A DNA stretch of 64,000 bases from Muribaculaceae bacterium (GCA_017454355.1 JAFTDD010000086.1:1-64000), one strand, 5' to 3'; positions 10,401 through 20,706 are shown, numbered from the stretch's first letter. The notes: generated from the sequence alone by a model not told the origin. A program made the numbers and translations.

Positions 10401-12728
10401 GCCCGGGATGGCCGGCAGCGGCACTTCGCGCTCGAGCGTCAGAGTGCCTCCGGCGGGCAACGCGTCGGCAAGGCGGGCCTCCACGGCGGCCTCCGAAGCA
10501 CCGTCCACGTGGAAGGCGACCACCGCCTGCGATGGCACGGCGGCGGCACCCTCGTTAGCCAAAGTGACGCTCACGCGCGCCGCGTCGCCCACATACAGGT
10601 CGCCCGCTGCAACGTCTATGCCGCGCACCACCGCGTCGGGCAGCGTTTGGTCGCTGACCATAAACCACGCCGTGCCCACGGCATGGCCGTCGGCCTGGGC
10701 GCGCATCTCAATCACGCGGCTGTCGCCCTCCACGCTGTTGGCGCGCACGGCGACGTTGACCGTCGCGCTTGCCTGTCCGGTGGGTATGGTCACCGTGTGG
10801 GCATACTCTAACGCGTCGTCGGCATTACTCGAGAGCGACACGGTAAGGGCCGAGGTTGACGGCGTGTTGCGGGTGACCGTCACCACGGTGGAGCCGCCCT
10901 CGAGGACGGTCGATAGCGACGTGGCCACCATGAGCGACGGGCCGTCGTTGTCCGTGATGGTCACCGGCACGGTCACCGTGCCGCCGTCGGCCGCCGTGGC
11001 CTGGCAACTGCACGACTGGATATAGACGGCCGCCGTGATGTTGACGACGCGCTCACCTTCTACTGTGCCGTTATCCACCACGCCCAGGGTGAACTCGGCC
11101 GTGTCGATGCCCTTGTCGAGCGTGATACTCGTCATGGGGTAGTAGATGTCGCCGGCGCTATCATCGCTCAGGCGGATGGTAATCTTATTGTCGGTGGCTC
11201 CCACGCGGCGCAGGCGCGCGTTGATGGCCTGCGGCCCGGCGCCCTCGCTCACCGTGGTGGGCGTGAGCGTCAGTTCGATTTCGGGGAGGTCGTTGTCGGC
11301 GATGGTGACGTAGGTCTCATCGTCGGTGAAGCCGGTGGCGCTCACGGTGAATGTGACCGCCTGGCTGACGTTGGGCACGTCATCATCGAGCGAAGTGACT
11401 TCAATGTCGAGCGAGGTGCGCCCGGCCTTGAGGGTCGCCGTGGCGGGGAAGGTGAATAGCGTTGACTTGTCGCAGCCCACGTTGAGCACTACGTCATGAG
11501 CCTCGGCGGCGTCAAGGGTGACGCGCAGTTTAAAGGTGTCGCCCTCGTTAATCTCGTGGGGGTTAGCCTCTACATGCAGGGCGGGCGGCACGTCGTCGTC
11601 GATGGCCAGCGAGGCGGTGGCGGCATCGTAGCCGCCGCCGGTGGCGATGACGGCCACGTTGTTGTTGGCGTCATGCGTGCCGTTGGCGGTGACGGTGATG
11701 TAGAAATAAGCGCTGGACTGCCCGGCGGGTATTGTCACGTTGTCGGGCAGCGAGAGGCGGCTATCCGGTGTCGCGAGAGTGAACGTCTGCGGCATACTCC
11801 AGTCGCCGCTGCGCGTGACGATGCCCTTGACGGTAACACCGTTGGCCTCGGCAATCTGAGCCGGCGAGAGTTGCACGGAGAGTAACTTCCCGACGGTCAC
11901 TTCGTTGCCGGTGGCGGTGTTGTTACCCTGCTTGGCGGCTTTCTCGCCGCAATTAGCATTGGGCACCACCTGCACGCTCACCATCGCGGGGCCGTCCAAG
12001 CCGAGCACGTCGGGCACGCGGACGTTGGCGGTGCGGCTCACTGCGGCACCGGCGGCCAATGTGCCGTCGTAGGTCACTGTGGCGATGTGCTTCGAGGCAC
12101 CCGAGGCGGTAACGAGCGACAGCCGCTCGCTCCAGCCGCCGCCGGTGGGCCGTCCGCCGATATTACTCACTTTCCACGACAGTCCCACGGTGGTGCCTGG
12201 CATCAGCGTGGCGGCATCGGCGGCGACGGCCTCCACCGTCAGGTCGGGACTGGGGGTGATGATGACGCGGCCGGCGGTGCTGCCGGTAGCCACGTTGACG
12301 CCGGCGGCGGTGCTGAGCGTGACATCGCTCAACGCCATCGGGTAGTCGGTGCCCTCATTAAGGTTACCCACTTGGGCACCGATATTGAGGACGGCGCCGG
12401 TGCGCCCCTGCAGGGCGGCGTTGGTTGGCGAATAGACCATCACCATATAGGTGCCGGTCGCCATCTGCCGCACCACGGCGGTGTGGTCGGCGGCGCGCTG
12501 CGTCATGGCCGGGCTGCCAGTGTCGAGAGTGACACCGGCAGGCACGGTGAGCGTGAATTGCATTGCCACCACTTGGTCGGTGTTGTCGAGTTGCACAGGC
12601 ACTTGCACCGACGAGGCGGCCGGCGTCTCGATGTCGGGCACCGAGAGCGTGTTGACGCCTTGGGCGGTCGCCATCGCCGAGGCGAGCAACAGCAACAGCA
12701 ATGTCAGGAATGAATGTTTCTGTATCAT
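4500..12728 (-). CDS. Giant type IX-secreted multidomain surface protein with cohesin-like N-terminus
   Basis: 2742 residues, secreted. Signal peptide (1-23). Residues about 24-150 look like a cohesin-type beta fold (opening LSVPDIETPAASSVQVPVQL). Next come a CARDB domain (about 155-285), four Calx-beta-like repeats (about 285-700), a second CARDB (about 700-810) and Ig/NEW3-like and carboxypeptidase-regulatory-like domains. Residues about 1310-1680 are a Cys-rich, partly helical module after a proline-rich DPP linker; its DNA (7680-8800) is clearly AT-richer. Two InlB-type B repeats (about 2220-2360) and paired GWNWL motifs (about 2383 and 2466) follow. The last 75 residues are a type A C-terminal sorting domain (LYPVPATDVLHI ... 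GVYVLSIETGG), the type IX export and anchoring signal. No enzyme motif was recognised; adhesion or scaffolding is inferred. Confidence 0.85.
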   Translation of the reverse strand: MIQKHSFLTLLLLLLASAMATAQGVNTLSVPDIETPAASSVQVPVQLDNTDQVVAMQFTLTVPAGVTLDTGSPAMTQRAADHTAVVRQMATGTYMVMVYSPTNAALQGRTGAVLNIGAQVGNLNEGTDYPMALSDVTLSTAAGVNVATGSTAGRVIITPSPDLTVEAVAADAATLMPGTTVGLSWKVSNIGGRPTGGGWSERLSLVTASGASKHIATVTYDGTLAAGAAVSRTANVRVPDVLGLDGPAMVSVQVVPNANCGEKAAKQGNNTATGNEVTVGKLLSVQLSPAQIAEANGVTVKGIVTRSGDWSMPQTFTLATPDSRLSLPDNVTIPAGQSSAYFYITVTANGTHDANNNVAVIATGGGYDAATASLAIDDDVPPALHVEANPHEINEGDTFKLRVTLDAAEAHDVVLNVGCDKSTLFTFPATATLKAGRTSLDIEVTSLDDDVPNVSQAVTFTVSATGFTDDETYVTIADNDLPEIELTLTPTTVSEGAGPQAINARLRRVGATDNKITIRLSDDSAGDIYYPMTSITLDKGIDTAEFTLGVVDNGTVEGERVVNITAAVYIQSCSCQATAADGGTVTVPVTITDNDGPSLMVATSLSTVLEGGSTVVTVTRNTPSTSALTVSLSSNADDALEYAHTVTIPTGQASATVNVAVRANSVEGDSRVIEMRAQADGHAVGTAWFMVSDQTLPDAVVRGIDVAAGDLYVGDAARVSVTLANEGAAAVPSQAVVAFHVDGASEAAVEARLADALPAGGTLTLEREVPLPAIPGSHTVKVVVNRGRAFAELNYTNNEATATAEVLPQFAVSVTADKATYAPGETVTLSGRVTGRLIGGQTVEVYVISGGLRQTVEAVSDASGNISATWTPASGQMGHFTAGACYPGENVKDAQTEFDIYGLAVTESYQTAQMTVGEPFTGSIKIANKGSLAQSGITVNVLQGADNITTDFATISTLAGGAQGSLSFTLNATSATDNGAPDLYNGWQPVKLEIVDAEGAATAYTLYCYAAMPTAKLEPSLTSIKTTVPKDGTHDVEFTIHNVGRGASGPIELSLPPYITSLTPATLPSLAFDESTTVALRFAPAEGMELSQIAKGTIGINCEGGAGVAMPFEFEMVSDAMGTLTVDVTDEYTYYTAEKPHVAGATVTIQHPVTNAIIAQGVTGADGRFTVSLNEGYYNVLVTEKAHDSASKTVLVDPGRENVENIFIFHSGIEISYDIVETEVEDVYEIITTVTYETNVPRPEVYLYMPNSIDGDNMRPGESILIEATVVNKGLITAKNAQLVLPEHPLFTFTPMWEGEFDLAANQSRVIPIVITRNNEPLEEAPRRISIFGIECHVKSKVFYTIECDENNKLVYVPHSMRVLKCEGKPSITVIRVVDPPVIIDPPIIVDPPRIEGGWDGPSGWSDDDDINICNPCLLAVLKAGGSCIVDALMYATGSQLLKEIKAVYDAFECGYNTTNAIMNHESTSGRDIAKAAASCLGAATLEAIPFSSCVMSLGDIYFDCGVNDLVAKWLSDNSTPSGGGGGSGRTNHKRDNETKTVYPSYVVEFFDNVGLYYRAVNVCQSLRAKMYGDESWNNCDATQLSTFVQLMNEYGDNEIIEGEALATIISCRPENISEATARSFISRWNNTLLYYKGEYDRVEDTFALENYDEEATELADIHNSLTRLGYSGFDELITKECDKFSQAISDAGGTGSVCSTITLEFKQTLSLTRQAFLGTLTVKNNNESTAIEDFQLHLEVRDPQGNLAGADKMEIHTKSLDTFTGNEALGSGWTLDAGKTGIATVEYIPTDKAAPETDVPYTFGGTVSFIDPYTGLAVTRALTPQTLTVRPCPQLYLDYFMQRDVLGDDPLTADVVEPSLPAEFALLINNRGAGDANNVKITTQQPVITENEKGLLIDFALFNGKEAGLVMSDKYVNDFGTITAGDHALAQWYLKSSLLGHFTSYDVEVNHVTGFNNPDLSLVKQAAIHELIHEGVDVEQAVAFLVNDDVDADDTPDHLYTLNGNAEAVAPADMTAAVAGESQVNVTLRSDAAGTWVYGNAIDPMHGTATVTRVVRNSDGAEVPVANVWLTDRTLRDGKDPLYEYRIHIMDKPAAATETYTVTMTPVAQPVLEVEAIEGMETTAMNMAAVQTATVRFNKPINAATFTAADVQLRREGENLDTAPIAIAQTAENVFTLDLSALTAESGYYVLTVHTAGITDTEGYNGLNGKMVGWSQRVDGTVAYKVIVSPADAGSVTPDVSGTRPYGSELTLTAEAAAGFDFAGWYRDSRLVAAEPTASFTLDAPLTAIEARFSQSVYDVTVSADLPDGGIIEGDGNGKRNYGDRLNLRAVPAQYHEFTGWTVNGEPAGSEAEIEVTVTGNTDVVAHFAAIERVTIDYDLKAGWNWLSFGVADESLGDINNALGSLYLGRELRGGEGTARRAVNWDGALQALQPQCSYRLNMVADGAYSLTGEPLNDATITLTQGWNWLGYLPTDALTVADAFALVPATAGDVLKGQDAFALYDGQQWIGSLTTMELGAGYMYYSTDTKSFGFPAAHMATRSRVAARATLGRDDAPWSYDPYKYPDNMAVNASVANMTVSDGTWIGAFIDGECRGAAPVLDGVFYLTVHGDVEESEIELRLYDKAADADLWAPDAHLAFNGNRTAQADAPLLLNVYQTGIGRIDDGGAFTLYPVPATDVLHIDGAAHVDRLTVRSVNGRQMVLLHDTDVSNGIDVSRLDSGVYVLSIETGGTTWSRTFVKK

Positions 12729-12794
12729 AGTGTTCGTTTTAGTCGTTTTGGCCTCCCCCCGCCCCTTAGGAGGGCTGAGGGAAGCCGGAACTGA

Positions 12795-15700
12795 TTACTG
12801 ATTACTGATTAGGATTTTGGTTGTCGCGACGGGGGCGCCGGCGGCTTTGACTACCACGGCATACACTCCGGTGTCAAGGCCAGTGGCGAGTTCGGTCAGT
12901 CCGGCACTGAGGCTACCGCTTGCGGCGGCGACCACACGGCCATCTACGGCGACCACGGTCCACTCAGCGTTCTCGATGGCAACCGGCGCGGCGAGCGCGA
13001 TGGTACCGGGAGCGGGAGTGACAACGGTCACGCCATCTGGCATGACGTCATTCACGCCGGTGATGTCGGGGTCGGTAAGGCTGACGGGGATCTCGAGGGC
13101 GGCGGTGTCGCTGAGCATGGCGGCGGTCACGGCCGGGGCGACAGCCTCGAGGGCGGTGGCGACGGGCGTGACGCCGGCGGGAATGGAGCCGCCCGTGAGC
13201 GAGTAAGCCACGGTGTGGCTGCCACGGGTGCCAACGGTGAGGCCATAGCGCGCTATATCCCACTTGACGTCACCGGCAAGGATTACGTCGAGCGCGGCGA
13301 CAGGCTTGTCGCTGGCCAGATAGAGCACGCCGTCGCGCCAGTAGAGGTTGGCGGCGCCGGCGGGCGTACCGTCGTCACCGGCTTGCGGCGCGCGGCGACG
13401 CATGCCCGCTCCGCTATTATTGGCAAGCAGCAGGTTCACCTCGCCCACGACGTCCTGCACGTTGAGTTTTTCGTCAACAATCACGTTGGCGGCCGTCCAG
13501 TTGAAGGGCTTTGAGCCGTCAAACATGGCGAAAATCTGATTGATGATGGCCTGCAGGTCAACGACGTTGGTGGCGCCGTTGAAGTCGGCGTCGCCTTGCG
13601 CGAACGACAGACGTGCGCTCATCGTGCCGAGGGTCTGCGTGCCCGAGCCGCCATTGGTGACGGTGACCGGCAGCACATCGCCGCTGGCACCGTAGTAGAG
13701 GTTCTGGCTCGAAACGCCACTGATTGCCAACCGCGTGCCGTTGAAGTTGAACGAGGCCCACCAGTCGTTGCCGCCCGTGGCGGTAACGCCCGGCAGACGG
13801 CTATAGGCCCGCGAACTCGGGTCATAGAGCAATATTGTCGGGAACGAGGCCATGAGCGCCTCAATGTCAAGGTTTGGCAGGTCAACATCGAGGGTGACAT
13901 CAACGTTCTGCGGATAGAGGCTCGCATTGCTCACCGAGGCGGGCAGCGGCGGATAGAGCGTAGCGATGCGGTTATTGGCGGCATTGAGGCTCTGCAGCGA
14001 GGTCATCGGCGCAACGAAAGCACCGAGATTACCGGTAAGGTTGTTGCCACTGATGTTCAATGAGGTCAAGGCCGACAGACTGACGCCGGTGGCGGGCAGT
14101 TCGCCGCTGAGGTTGTTGCCGCTGAGGTTGAGCGCGGTAACGCGTCCCTTGACAATTGTAGCCAGACCCTTGTCAACGAGTTGACGCGCGTACTTGACGT
14201 CGCTCACGTCAACGGTCTTGCTCCAAGAGGCGCCGCCTGTTGCATTATACAGCGCTTTGAAACTTGCCCAGTCGGTCTCGTCGAGGGCGTAGATGGTGAA
14301 CGCGGCGGCGTTCTCGATGGTGCCGCCCAGGTAGCACTCGCCCTCGGCAAAGGCGACATTGACGGTGTAACTACCCGGCTCAACAGGCGCTCCGCTGATG
14401 GCCACGCCGTCCCGGAAGTAGGTTACCGTCGCCGTCCCCAAGCCGCTGAGGCCCGCACCATTCAGCGACACCTCGTGCGGCTCACCATCATAGAGGATGT
14501 CGTCTCCGGCTATAGAGACCAATTGGTCAGTCGAGGGTAACATTGACTTGACAATCGCAAACTGAGCTGAAAGAGTTCCGGCATAGTTGCCCTTGCCTGT
14601 TATGGTTAATGTGGCAGTGCCGGGTCGCTTATTGTTTGACCATGACAAGTCATAATCTCGACCTTGCTCCAATTTGTCATAGTTCGTGTTAGAAAAATGC
14701 CAATCAGGAGTGAGGAAATCTCCGGTGTAAGAGAGCGACGTTTCTGAGAGCACGATTGAACCTGCAAGTTGCTGAGGATTAATCGTGAAGTTATATATTC
14801 TGCGACCGATGGTATATGGGAAGACTCCTTCCATATTAAAAGTCGCGGTGCCTACATTCAGATTGTTTGAATATGACTTCAAGACATATTTTTCCGCATC
14901 CAAGTCACAAGTGACGCCTTCTTGATATATAGAATCACCTGTATAGGTTTTATCTACAACTCCTTGCAATTGGTGGAAACTAACATCAATATATTCTATT
15001 GGGTGCAACATAGTTGTGTTGCCCACCACGTCACGTGTCCTGAATTTGATGACGTGAACGGGATTTGAAGGGTTGAACATAGCCACAAGACTTGACTCGA
15101 ACTCATTTCCCGAGGCGAGCACATCGGTCAAAGGCGTCCACTCTTCGCTATCCTCAACAGCATAATCGATGCTGCCATCCAATCCGGCGGGGCTTTCATA
15201 CGTTCCCGACAGCGTCAAGCGGTGTGGACGCGAGAGGTCGTTCCAGCCATCAGGGTCGTCCGGTGTCACCTCAAATGACGAGTTCGGCTCAAGGTTCACT
15301 TCGCCAACACCAATCAAATAAGAAAACACTACGGTTGTTCCTGCTGCGATTGTTCGGTTTTTCCAACACCATCCCATGCCGCTATCATAACTTCCGTTTT
15401 CTTGCATATAACTGTCACCGGAAGCATAATTACCAACCATTGCATTTGGTTCATAATTAGTGTAATAAACTCCAAACCAGAAGTCATCGACAGCCGAAAC
15501 TCCGGCCAGTCCGGCACCGAATAAGACACACAATTGGGCCCCATTTCCGTCTTTCATTGTAAGGCCATAGGTCTGTCCTACTGTATCAATGCGCCGAGAA
15601 ATAGGAGCGCCATCGTTGTAACCAATCATAACATCGGCATGCGTTCCGAGAGAGACTATCACATCATAGTCGTTATTGTTAGTTAGCGTGTAACACATTC

Positions 15701-16121
15701 TTGCCAGTTCTCCTTGTTGGACAATTGATGCTGCACAAGATACCCCGTTATTTGTTGTGCCGTTTAGACAGTCAACATTAACAGCAGAGTTGCTGCCTAC
15801 CTGCATAGCGACACGGTACCCAAGATCAGAATAGGTTGAAGAATAGTAATAGCCATTATAAAAGCCGATTACATCGATTGCGCGCTCATTGTCAGAGTAG
15901 TAATTAAAATAAGTATGCTTATAATACAATTGAGTAGTGCCTACTTGTTGGTAGCCACTTGGCAGGCTGCTATACCTGCTTGCCCGTGCAACACTCGACT
16001 TTGACGGCTTCACACCGGACTTATTAAAAATTGTGTCCGGTTCAGCAGCAACAAGCGAACTTGCGGTCAACATCAGCAAGGCCAACGATATGGCCATTGG
16101 TTTAATAATAAGTTTTAACAT
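12795..16121 (-). CDS. Secreted LRR/dockerin-like protein with C-terminal sorting domain
   Basis: 1108 residues. Signal peptide (1-26), then an unrecognised Tyr/Asn-rich domain (about 30-265, AT-rich DNA), MBG/Ig-like repeats (about 390-520, with NKRPGTATLTITGKGNYAG typical of that fold), leucine-rich repeats (about 650-715, LTALNLSGNNLSGELP) and a dockerin-like region (about 838-900). The latter has two Ca-loop-like segments: DADFNGATNVVDLQAIINQI, intact, and a weaker VIVDEKLNVQDVVGEVN. The C-terminal 70 residues resemble a sorting domain (ELATGLDTGVYAVVVKAAG). It lies 66 bases upstream of the giant gene on the same strand and may be co-transcribed with it. No TAnnTTTG box is visible upstream. 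Confidence 0.78.
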   Translation of the reverse strand: MLKLIIKPMAISLALLMLTASSLVAAEPDTIFNKSGVKPSKSSVARASRYSSLPSGYQQVGTTQLYYKHTYFNYYSDNERAIDVIGFYNGYYYSSTYSDLGYRVAMQVGSNSAVNVDCLNGTTNNGVSCAASIVQQGELARMCYTLTNNNDYDVIVSLGTHADVMIGYNDGAPISRRIDTVGQTYGLTMKDGNGAQLCVLFGAGLAGVSAVDDFWFGVYYTNYEPNAMVGNYASGDSYMQENGSYDSGMGWCWKNRTIAAGTTVVFSYLIGVGEVNLEPNSSFEVTPDDPDGWNDLSRPHRLTLSGTYESPAGLDGSIDYAVEDSEEWTPLTDVLASGNEFESSLVAMFNPSNPVHVIKFRTRDVVGNTTMLHPIEYIDVSFHQLQGVVDKTYTGDSIYQEGVTCDLDAEKYVLKSYSNNLNVGTATFNMEGVFPYTIGRRIYNFTINPQQLAGSIVLSETSLSYTGDFLTPDWHFSNTNYDKLEQGRDYDLSWSNNKRPGTATLTITGKGNYAGTLSAQFAIVKSMLPSTDQLVSIAGDDILYDGEPHEVSLNGAGLSGLGTATVTYFRDGVAISGAPVEPGSYTVNVAFAEGECYLGGTIENAAAFTIYALDETDWASFKALYNATGGASWSKTVDVSDVKYARQLVDKGLATIVKGRVTALNLSGNNLSGELPATGVSLSALTSLNISGNNLTGNLGAFVAPMTSLQSLNAANNRIATLYPPLPASVSNASLYPQNVDVTLDVDLPNLDIEALMASFPTILLYDPSSRAYSRLPGVTATGGNDWWASFNFNGTRLAISGVSSQNLYYGASGDVLPVTVTNGGSGTQTLGTMSARLSFAQGDADFNGATNVVDLQAIINQIFAMFDGSKPFNWTAANVIVDEKLNVQDVVGEVNLLLANNSGAGMRRRAPQAGDDGTPAGAANLYWRDGVLYLASDKPVAALDVILAGDVKWDIARYGLTVGTRGSHTVAYSLTGGSIPAGVTPVATALEAVAPAVTAAMLSDTAALEIPVSLTDPDITGVNDVMPDGVTVVTPAPGTIALAAPVAIENAEWTVVAVDGRVVAAASGSLSAGLTELATGLDTGVYAVVVKAAGAPVATTKILISNQ

Positions 16122-16341
16122 AAAAGCATAGTTTTAAATAAGTTATGAATGAGACTCAGGTAAAACCGATTAGATCCCCTCTCGAAAATTGCTCACGTAA
16201 AATTCGTAAAATATTTGGCGGGCGTACGAGACTTCGTCTCGCAATACACAACCGGGTGGATTATTCACGTTAATTCACGTTAATTCACGGGAGATAAAAT
16301 AATTTTCGGGGATTTTCGTGAATGGGGCGGGGCCGCTGAGT

Positions 16342-16394
16342 GGGGACGGTTCTTCGGTTTCAGCGACAAGTCGTGAAACAGAAGAACCGTCCCC
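16342..16394. repeat. Family A palindrome (GGGACGGTTCTTC), copy 1
   Basis: A 53-bp palindrome: GGGGACGGTTCTTC at one end and its exact complement GAAGAACCGTCCCC at the other, with further pairing GTTTCA / TGAAAC around a GACAAGTC centre. It lies 6 bases after the stop of the lipoprotein gene. Other copies: 46580-46634 and, inside polA, 50695-50747; a half copy lies near 32160-32177. Upstream (16196-16302) are TTCACGTTAATTCACG words of another family. Confidence 0.9.
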
Positions 16395-16399
16395 GTGTT

Positions 16400-16891
16400 T
16401 CAGCGGGTGTAGTACATGTCCATGGTGATGTCGTAGCCCTCGATGACGATGTTGTAGCGGAGGACGAGTTGCGAGGCGGTGAGCGATGGGATGCTCAGGC
16501 GGAGGTTGACGCCGGCCTCTTTGTTGGCCTCGTCTATGCCTTCAATCCAGAGGGTGCCGTTGCTGTAGTATTTGTAGGAGAGGCGGTCGCCGGTGTTAAC
16601 AAACACGACCTTGTCGGCCTCGAAGCGCAGGCGCTCGTCGTAGATGATGAGGTTGGACGTGCCGGCCATCTGCTCCAGCATCTGGCGTATTTCGCGCAGG
16701 CTCATCTCGGCGTTGAGTTCCTCGCCGCCAAACTTATAGTTGGTGACAGCCTTCTGGAAGTTCCACGTCTCGCCCTGGAGCATCGATGCGTTGGAGTGGA
16801 TCTTGTCGTCGTCCTTGCTGCCGCCGCAGGCGCTCAGGCCGGCCATCACTACGGCCAGCAACATGATGAATAGTAATCTAGTCTGTTTCAT
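16400..16891 (-). CDS. Hypothetical lipoprotein
   Basis: 163 residues with a lipoprotein signal peptide: hydrophobic residues 6-17 and lipobox LSAC with the cysteine at 22, followed by GGSKDDD. The acidic residues after the cysteine resemble a Bacteroidetes surface-export signal. The rest is soluble, predicted mixed alpha/beta, with alternating hydrophobic strands toward the C-terminus (RLSIPSL, LVLRYNIVIEGYDI). I do not recognise the family. Its 3' end abuts a family A palindrome. Confidence 0.7.
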   Translation of the reverse strand: MKQTRLLFIMLLAVVMAGLSACGGSKDDDKIHSNASMLQGETWNFQKAVTNYKFGGEELNAEMSLREIRQMLEQMAGTSNLIIYDERLRFEADKVVFVNTGDRLSYKYYSNGTLWIEGIDEANKEAGVNLRLSIPSLTASQLVLRYNIVIEGYDITMDMYYTR

Positions 16892-17164
16892 AGTTTTGAT
16901 TAAATATTAAATTGAGAATTTGTGGCAAAAGTAGTAACATGAGCGCAGTTGAACAAACTTTTGAGGGGATATTGGATGAACTGTGGGGGTTTATTGACGA
17001 ACCGCAAGTTAGTCGTCCTTCGATAGTCGATAATGGGCGGGACGGAGCCCGCCCACCGTGAACGGAAATGCGCATAAGAATAAAAAATCTCTTCGTTCTT
17101 CGGTCCTTTTGTTCTTCTGTCTAAAAATCTCTTGTTCTCTTGTCTAAAAATGGTGAATTACACA

Positions 17165-17418
17165 CAAAAAGAAAAGCGCAGACTGTTTACGCCACGCTTT
17201 GTAAGTTGAGGTCCTAGGAAAACCTGTAGCACAAAAAGGGGGATAAGAGTACAGTCTGCGCCGAAAGACGCAGAAACCGTTCTGCTCTCCTCTTGTGCCG
17301 GGTCGAAATTTCCTAGGTTTCAACTTACAAGAAACAGCATAACGCCTTCAACTATGTCGTTATCGGGCCGGCGCTTGGCATTGCCAACGGTTACGACCGG
17401 TCCGTTTGCCTTCGATTT
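17165..17418 (-). ncRNA. Structured non-coding RNA candidate (6S-like rod or riboregulator)
   Basis: On the minus strand, downstream of a near-consensus promoter, the sequence folds into a long rod. 17199-17209 pairs with 17320-17330 (11 bp, perfect) and CCTAGGAA at 17213-17220 pairs with 17310-17317. After an internal bubble, GCACAA at 17229-17234 pairs with 17293-17298, and a terminal hairpin is TCTGCG (17255-17260) with CGCAGA (17269-17274). A rod with a central bubble is the general shape of 6S RNA, but I cannot confirm the family. 17251-17261 is also perfectly complementary to 17176-17186 (11 bp), directly before a minus-strand U-rich tail (17161-17175), so a competing terminator-like fold exists. 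No good reading frame covers it. Confidence 0.6.
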
Positions 17419-17424
17419 GCGTCG

Positions 17425-17456
17425 CAAAGATATAACATTTCTCTCAAACAACCAAA
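17425..17456 (-). promoter_or_regulatory. Promoter of the structured RNA
   Basis: Minus strand: TTTG (17453-17456), 20-base spacer, TATCTTTG (17425-17432). This is a full match to the Bacteroidetes promoter consensus. Predicted transcription start is near 17418. Confidence 0.8.
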
Positions 17457-17597
17457 TTTCCCGTCTATTTCTGTCTATCTTTCCCAAAACTGACAGGAGA
17501 GTAAGAGGAAAAGAGAACAAGAGGAAAAATCAGACCTCTTGCTCTGAAAAATCCTCTTGTTCTCCTGTCTTTAGCAGTTAAGCCAACGGGCAGTGGG

Positions 17598-19799
<2,202 letters not shown>

Positions 19800-19830
19800 C
19801 TAGAAATCCTAGGGCTCCTAGAAATCCTAC

Positions 19831-19887
19831 TTTTTTTTCTCTTGTTCTACAACTCACGAAGAAACCTCCTGTTCTCTTGTCTTTAGT
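19831..19887. repeat. Family D repeat (CTTGTTCTC...CTCACGAAGAAACC), copy 1
   Basis: A unit of about 56 bp containing CTTGTTCTACAACTCACG, GAAACCTCCTGTTCTCTTG and TCTTTAGTA. Two further, nearly identical copies stand in tandem at 20463-20576, on the other side of the decayed glycosidase. Confidence 0.85.
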
Positions 19888-19922
19888 AGGGTTTCTAGAA
19901 TAATAACGAATTCTGGCTTGAA

Positions 19923-20345
19923 TTATTTGGAGAGGCGCACGATTTTGCAGCCGTGAGCGGGCAGGGTGGCGGTCAAGGCGCTGACGGTGCCCTCGTCGGT
20001 GTGGCTCCACAGGTCGCGGGCCTGACGAGAGCCGCTGATGCCCAGTTGGTCAAAGTTGACGTTTACCGTGGCGGCGGCGTCACTGCGGTTGAACATGCCC
20101 ACCACCACGTCGCCATTGCTCATGGTGCCATACCACACCGGCACCGTCGAGAATCACCTTGTCGCGTCCGGCGATGTCGGCCCAGTAGGTAAAGCCGTCA
20201 AACTGGTTCATGCAGTTAGGCCAGTTGGTGTAACTCTTGCCCTTGTCCTGTGCCGAGCAGTGCCACCAGCCACCGGTGCCGGTGTCGGCCACGATGCGCA
20301 CCATATTGCCGTAGCGAGCATCACCGTCATCATTATTATAATCTT
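19923..20345 (-). pseudogene. 3' remnant of a glycosidase (GH27-like C-terminus), frameshifted
   Basis: Two minus-strand frames carry consecutive parts of one protein. The first reads DGDARYGNMVRIVADTGTGG, then WPNCMNQFDGFTYWADIAG up to KVILDG (about 20150). The second, shifted by one base, reads VPVWYGTMSNGDVVVGMFN and ends in PAHGCKIVRLSK (stop at 19923). The ending resembles the C-terminal beta domain of GH27 alpha-galactosidases (VGLFNRS ... VRDLWRH ... VPAHG pattern). All sequence for the catalytic barrel is missing, and there is no start in frame: the ATG near 20354 reads a signal-peptide-like MKMKKIIIMMTVMLATA in a different frame. It is therefore N-terminally deleted and frameshifted. 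Family D repeats flank it. Confidence 0.75.
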
Positions 20346-20462
20346 TTTCATTTTCATTTTTAGTTTTTCGTTTTTAGTTTTGTTTCGCGTCTATTTTCGT
20401 CTATAACAACGTCTATTTTCGTCAATTTTTATCTTTTGGTGTATTTCTCGTAAATTTTCGTG

Positions 20463-20576
20463 AATTTTTTCTCTTGTTCTCCAACTCACGAAGAAACCTC
20501 CTGTTCTCTTGTCTTTAGTACTTTTTTTCTCTTGTTCTCCAACTCACGAAGAAACCTCCTGTTCTCTTGTCTTTAT
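20463..20576. repeat. Family D repeat, two tandem copies
   Basis: Units 20463-20520 and 20521-20576 are almost identical to each other and to 19831-19887. They are followed by AATTCACGTTAATTCACG words (family E) at 20581-20603, before the rnr leader. No -7 box is clear before rnr. Confidence 0.85.
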
Positions 20577-20706
20577 TACGGGAATTCACGTTAATTCACG
20601 GGAGATATAAAGATATATAACACATGGCAAATTGTTAAAATAAGGAAAAGTGTTGTTTATATGATGAATTATGCCGAAATTTGCGGATTAAATAAAATTT
20701 AATATT

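Noticed and set aside
16342..16394. Family A palindromes as ordinary rho-independent terminators
   Set aside because: None is followed by a T-run on either strand, and one copy lies within polA.
17320..17520. 66-residue minus-strand frame over the structured RNA promoter
   Set aside because: It starts upstream of the predicted transcription start and has no recognisable domain or ribosome binding site.
20300..20360. MKMKKIIIMMTVMLATA as the intact signal peptide of the decayed glycosidase
   Set aside because: It is in a different frame from the remnant, whose own frame continues upstream with NNDDGDARYGN; probably a chance frame in ATAATGATG-rich sequence.
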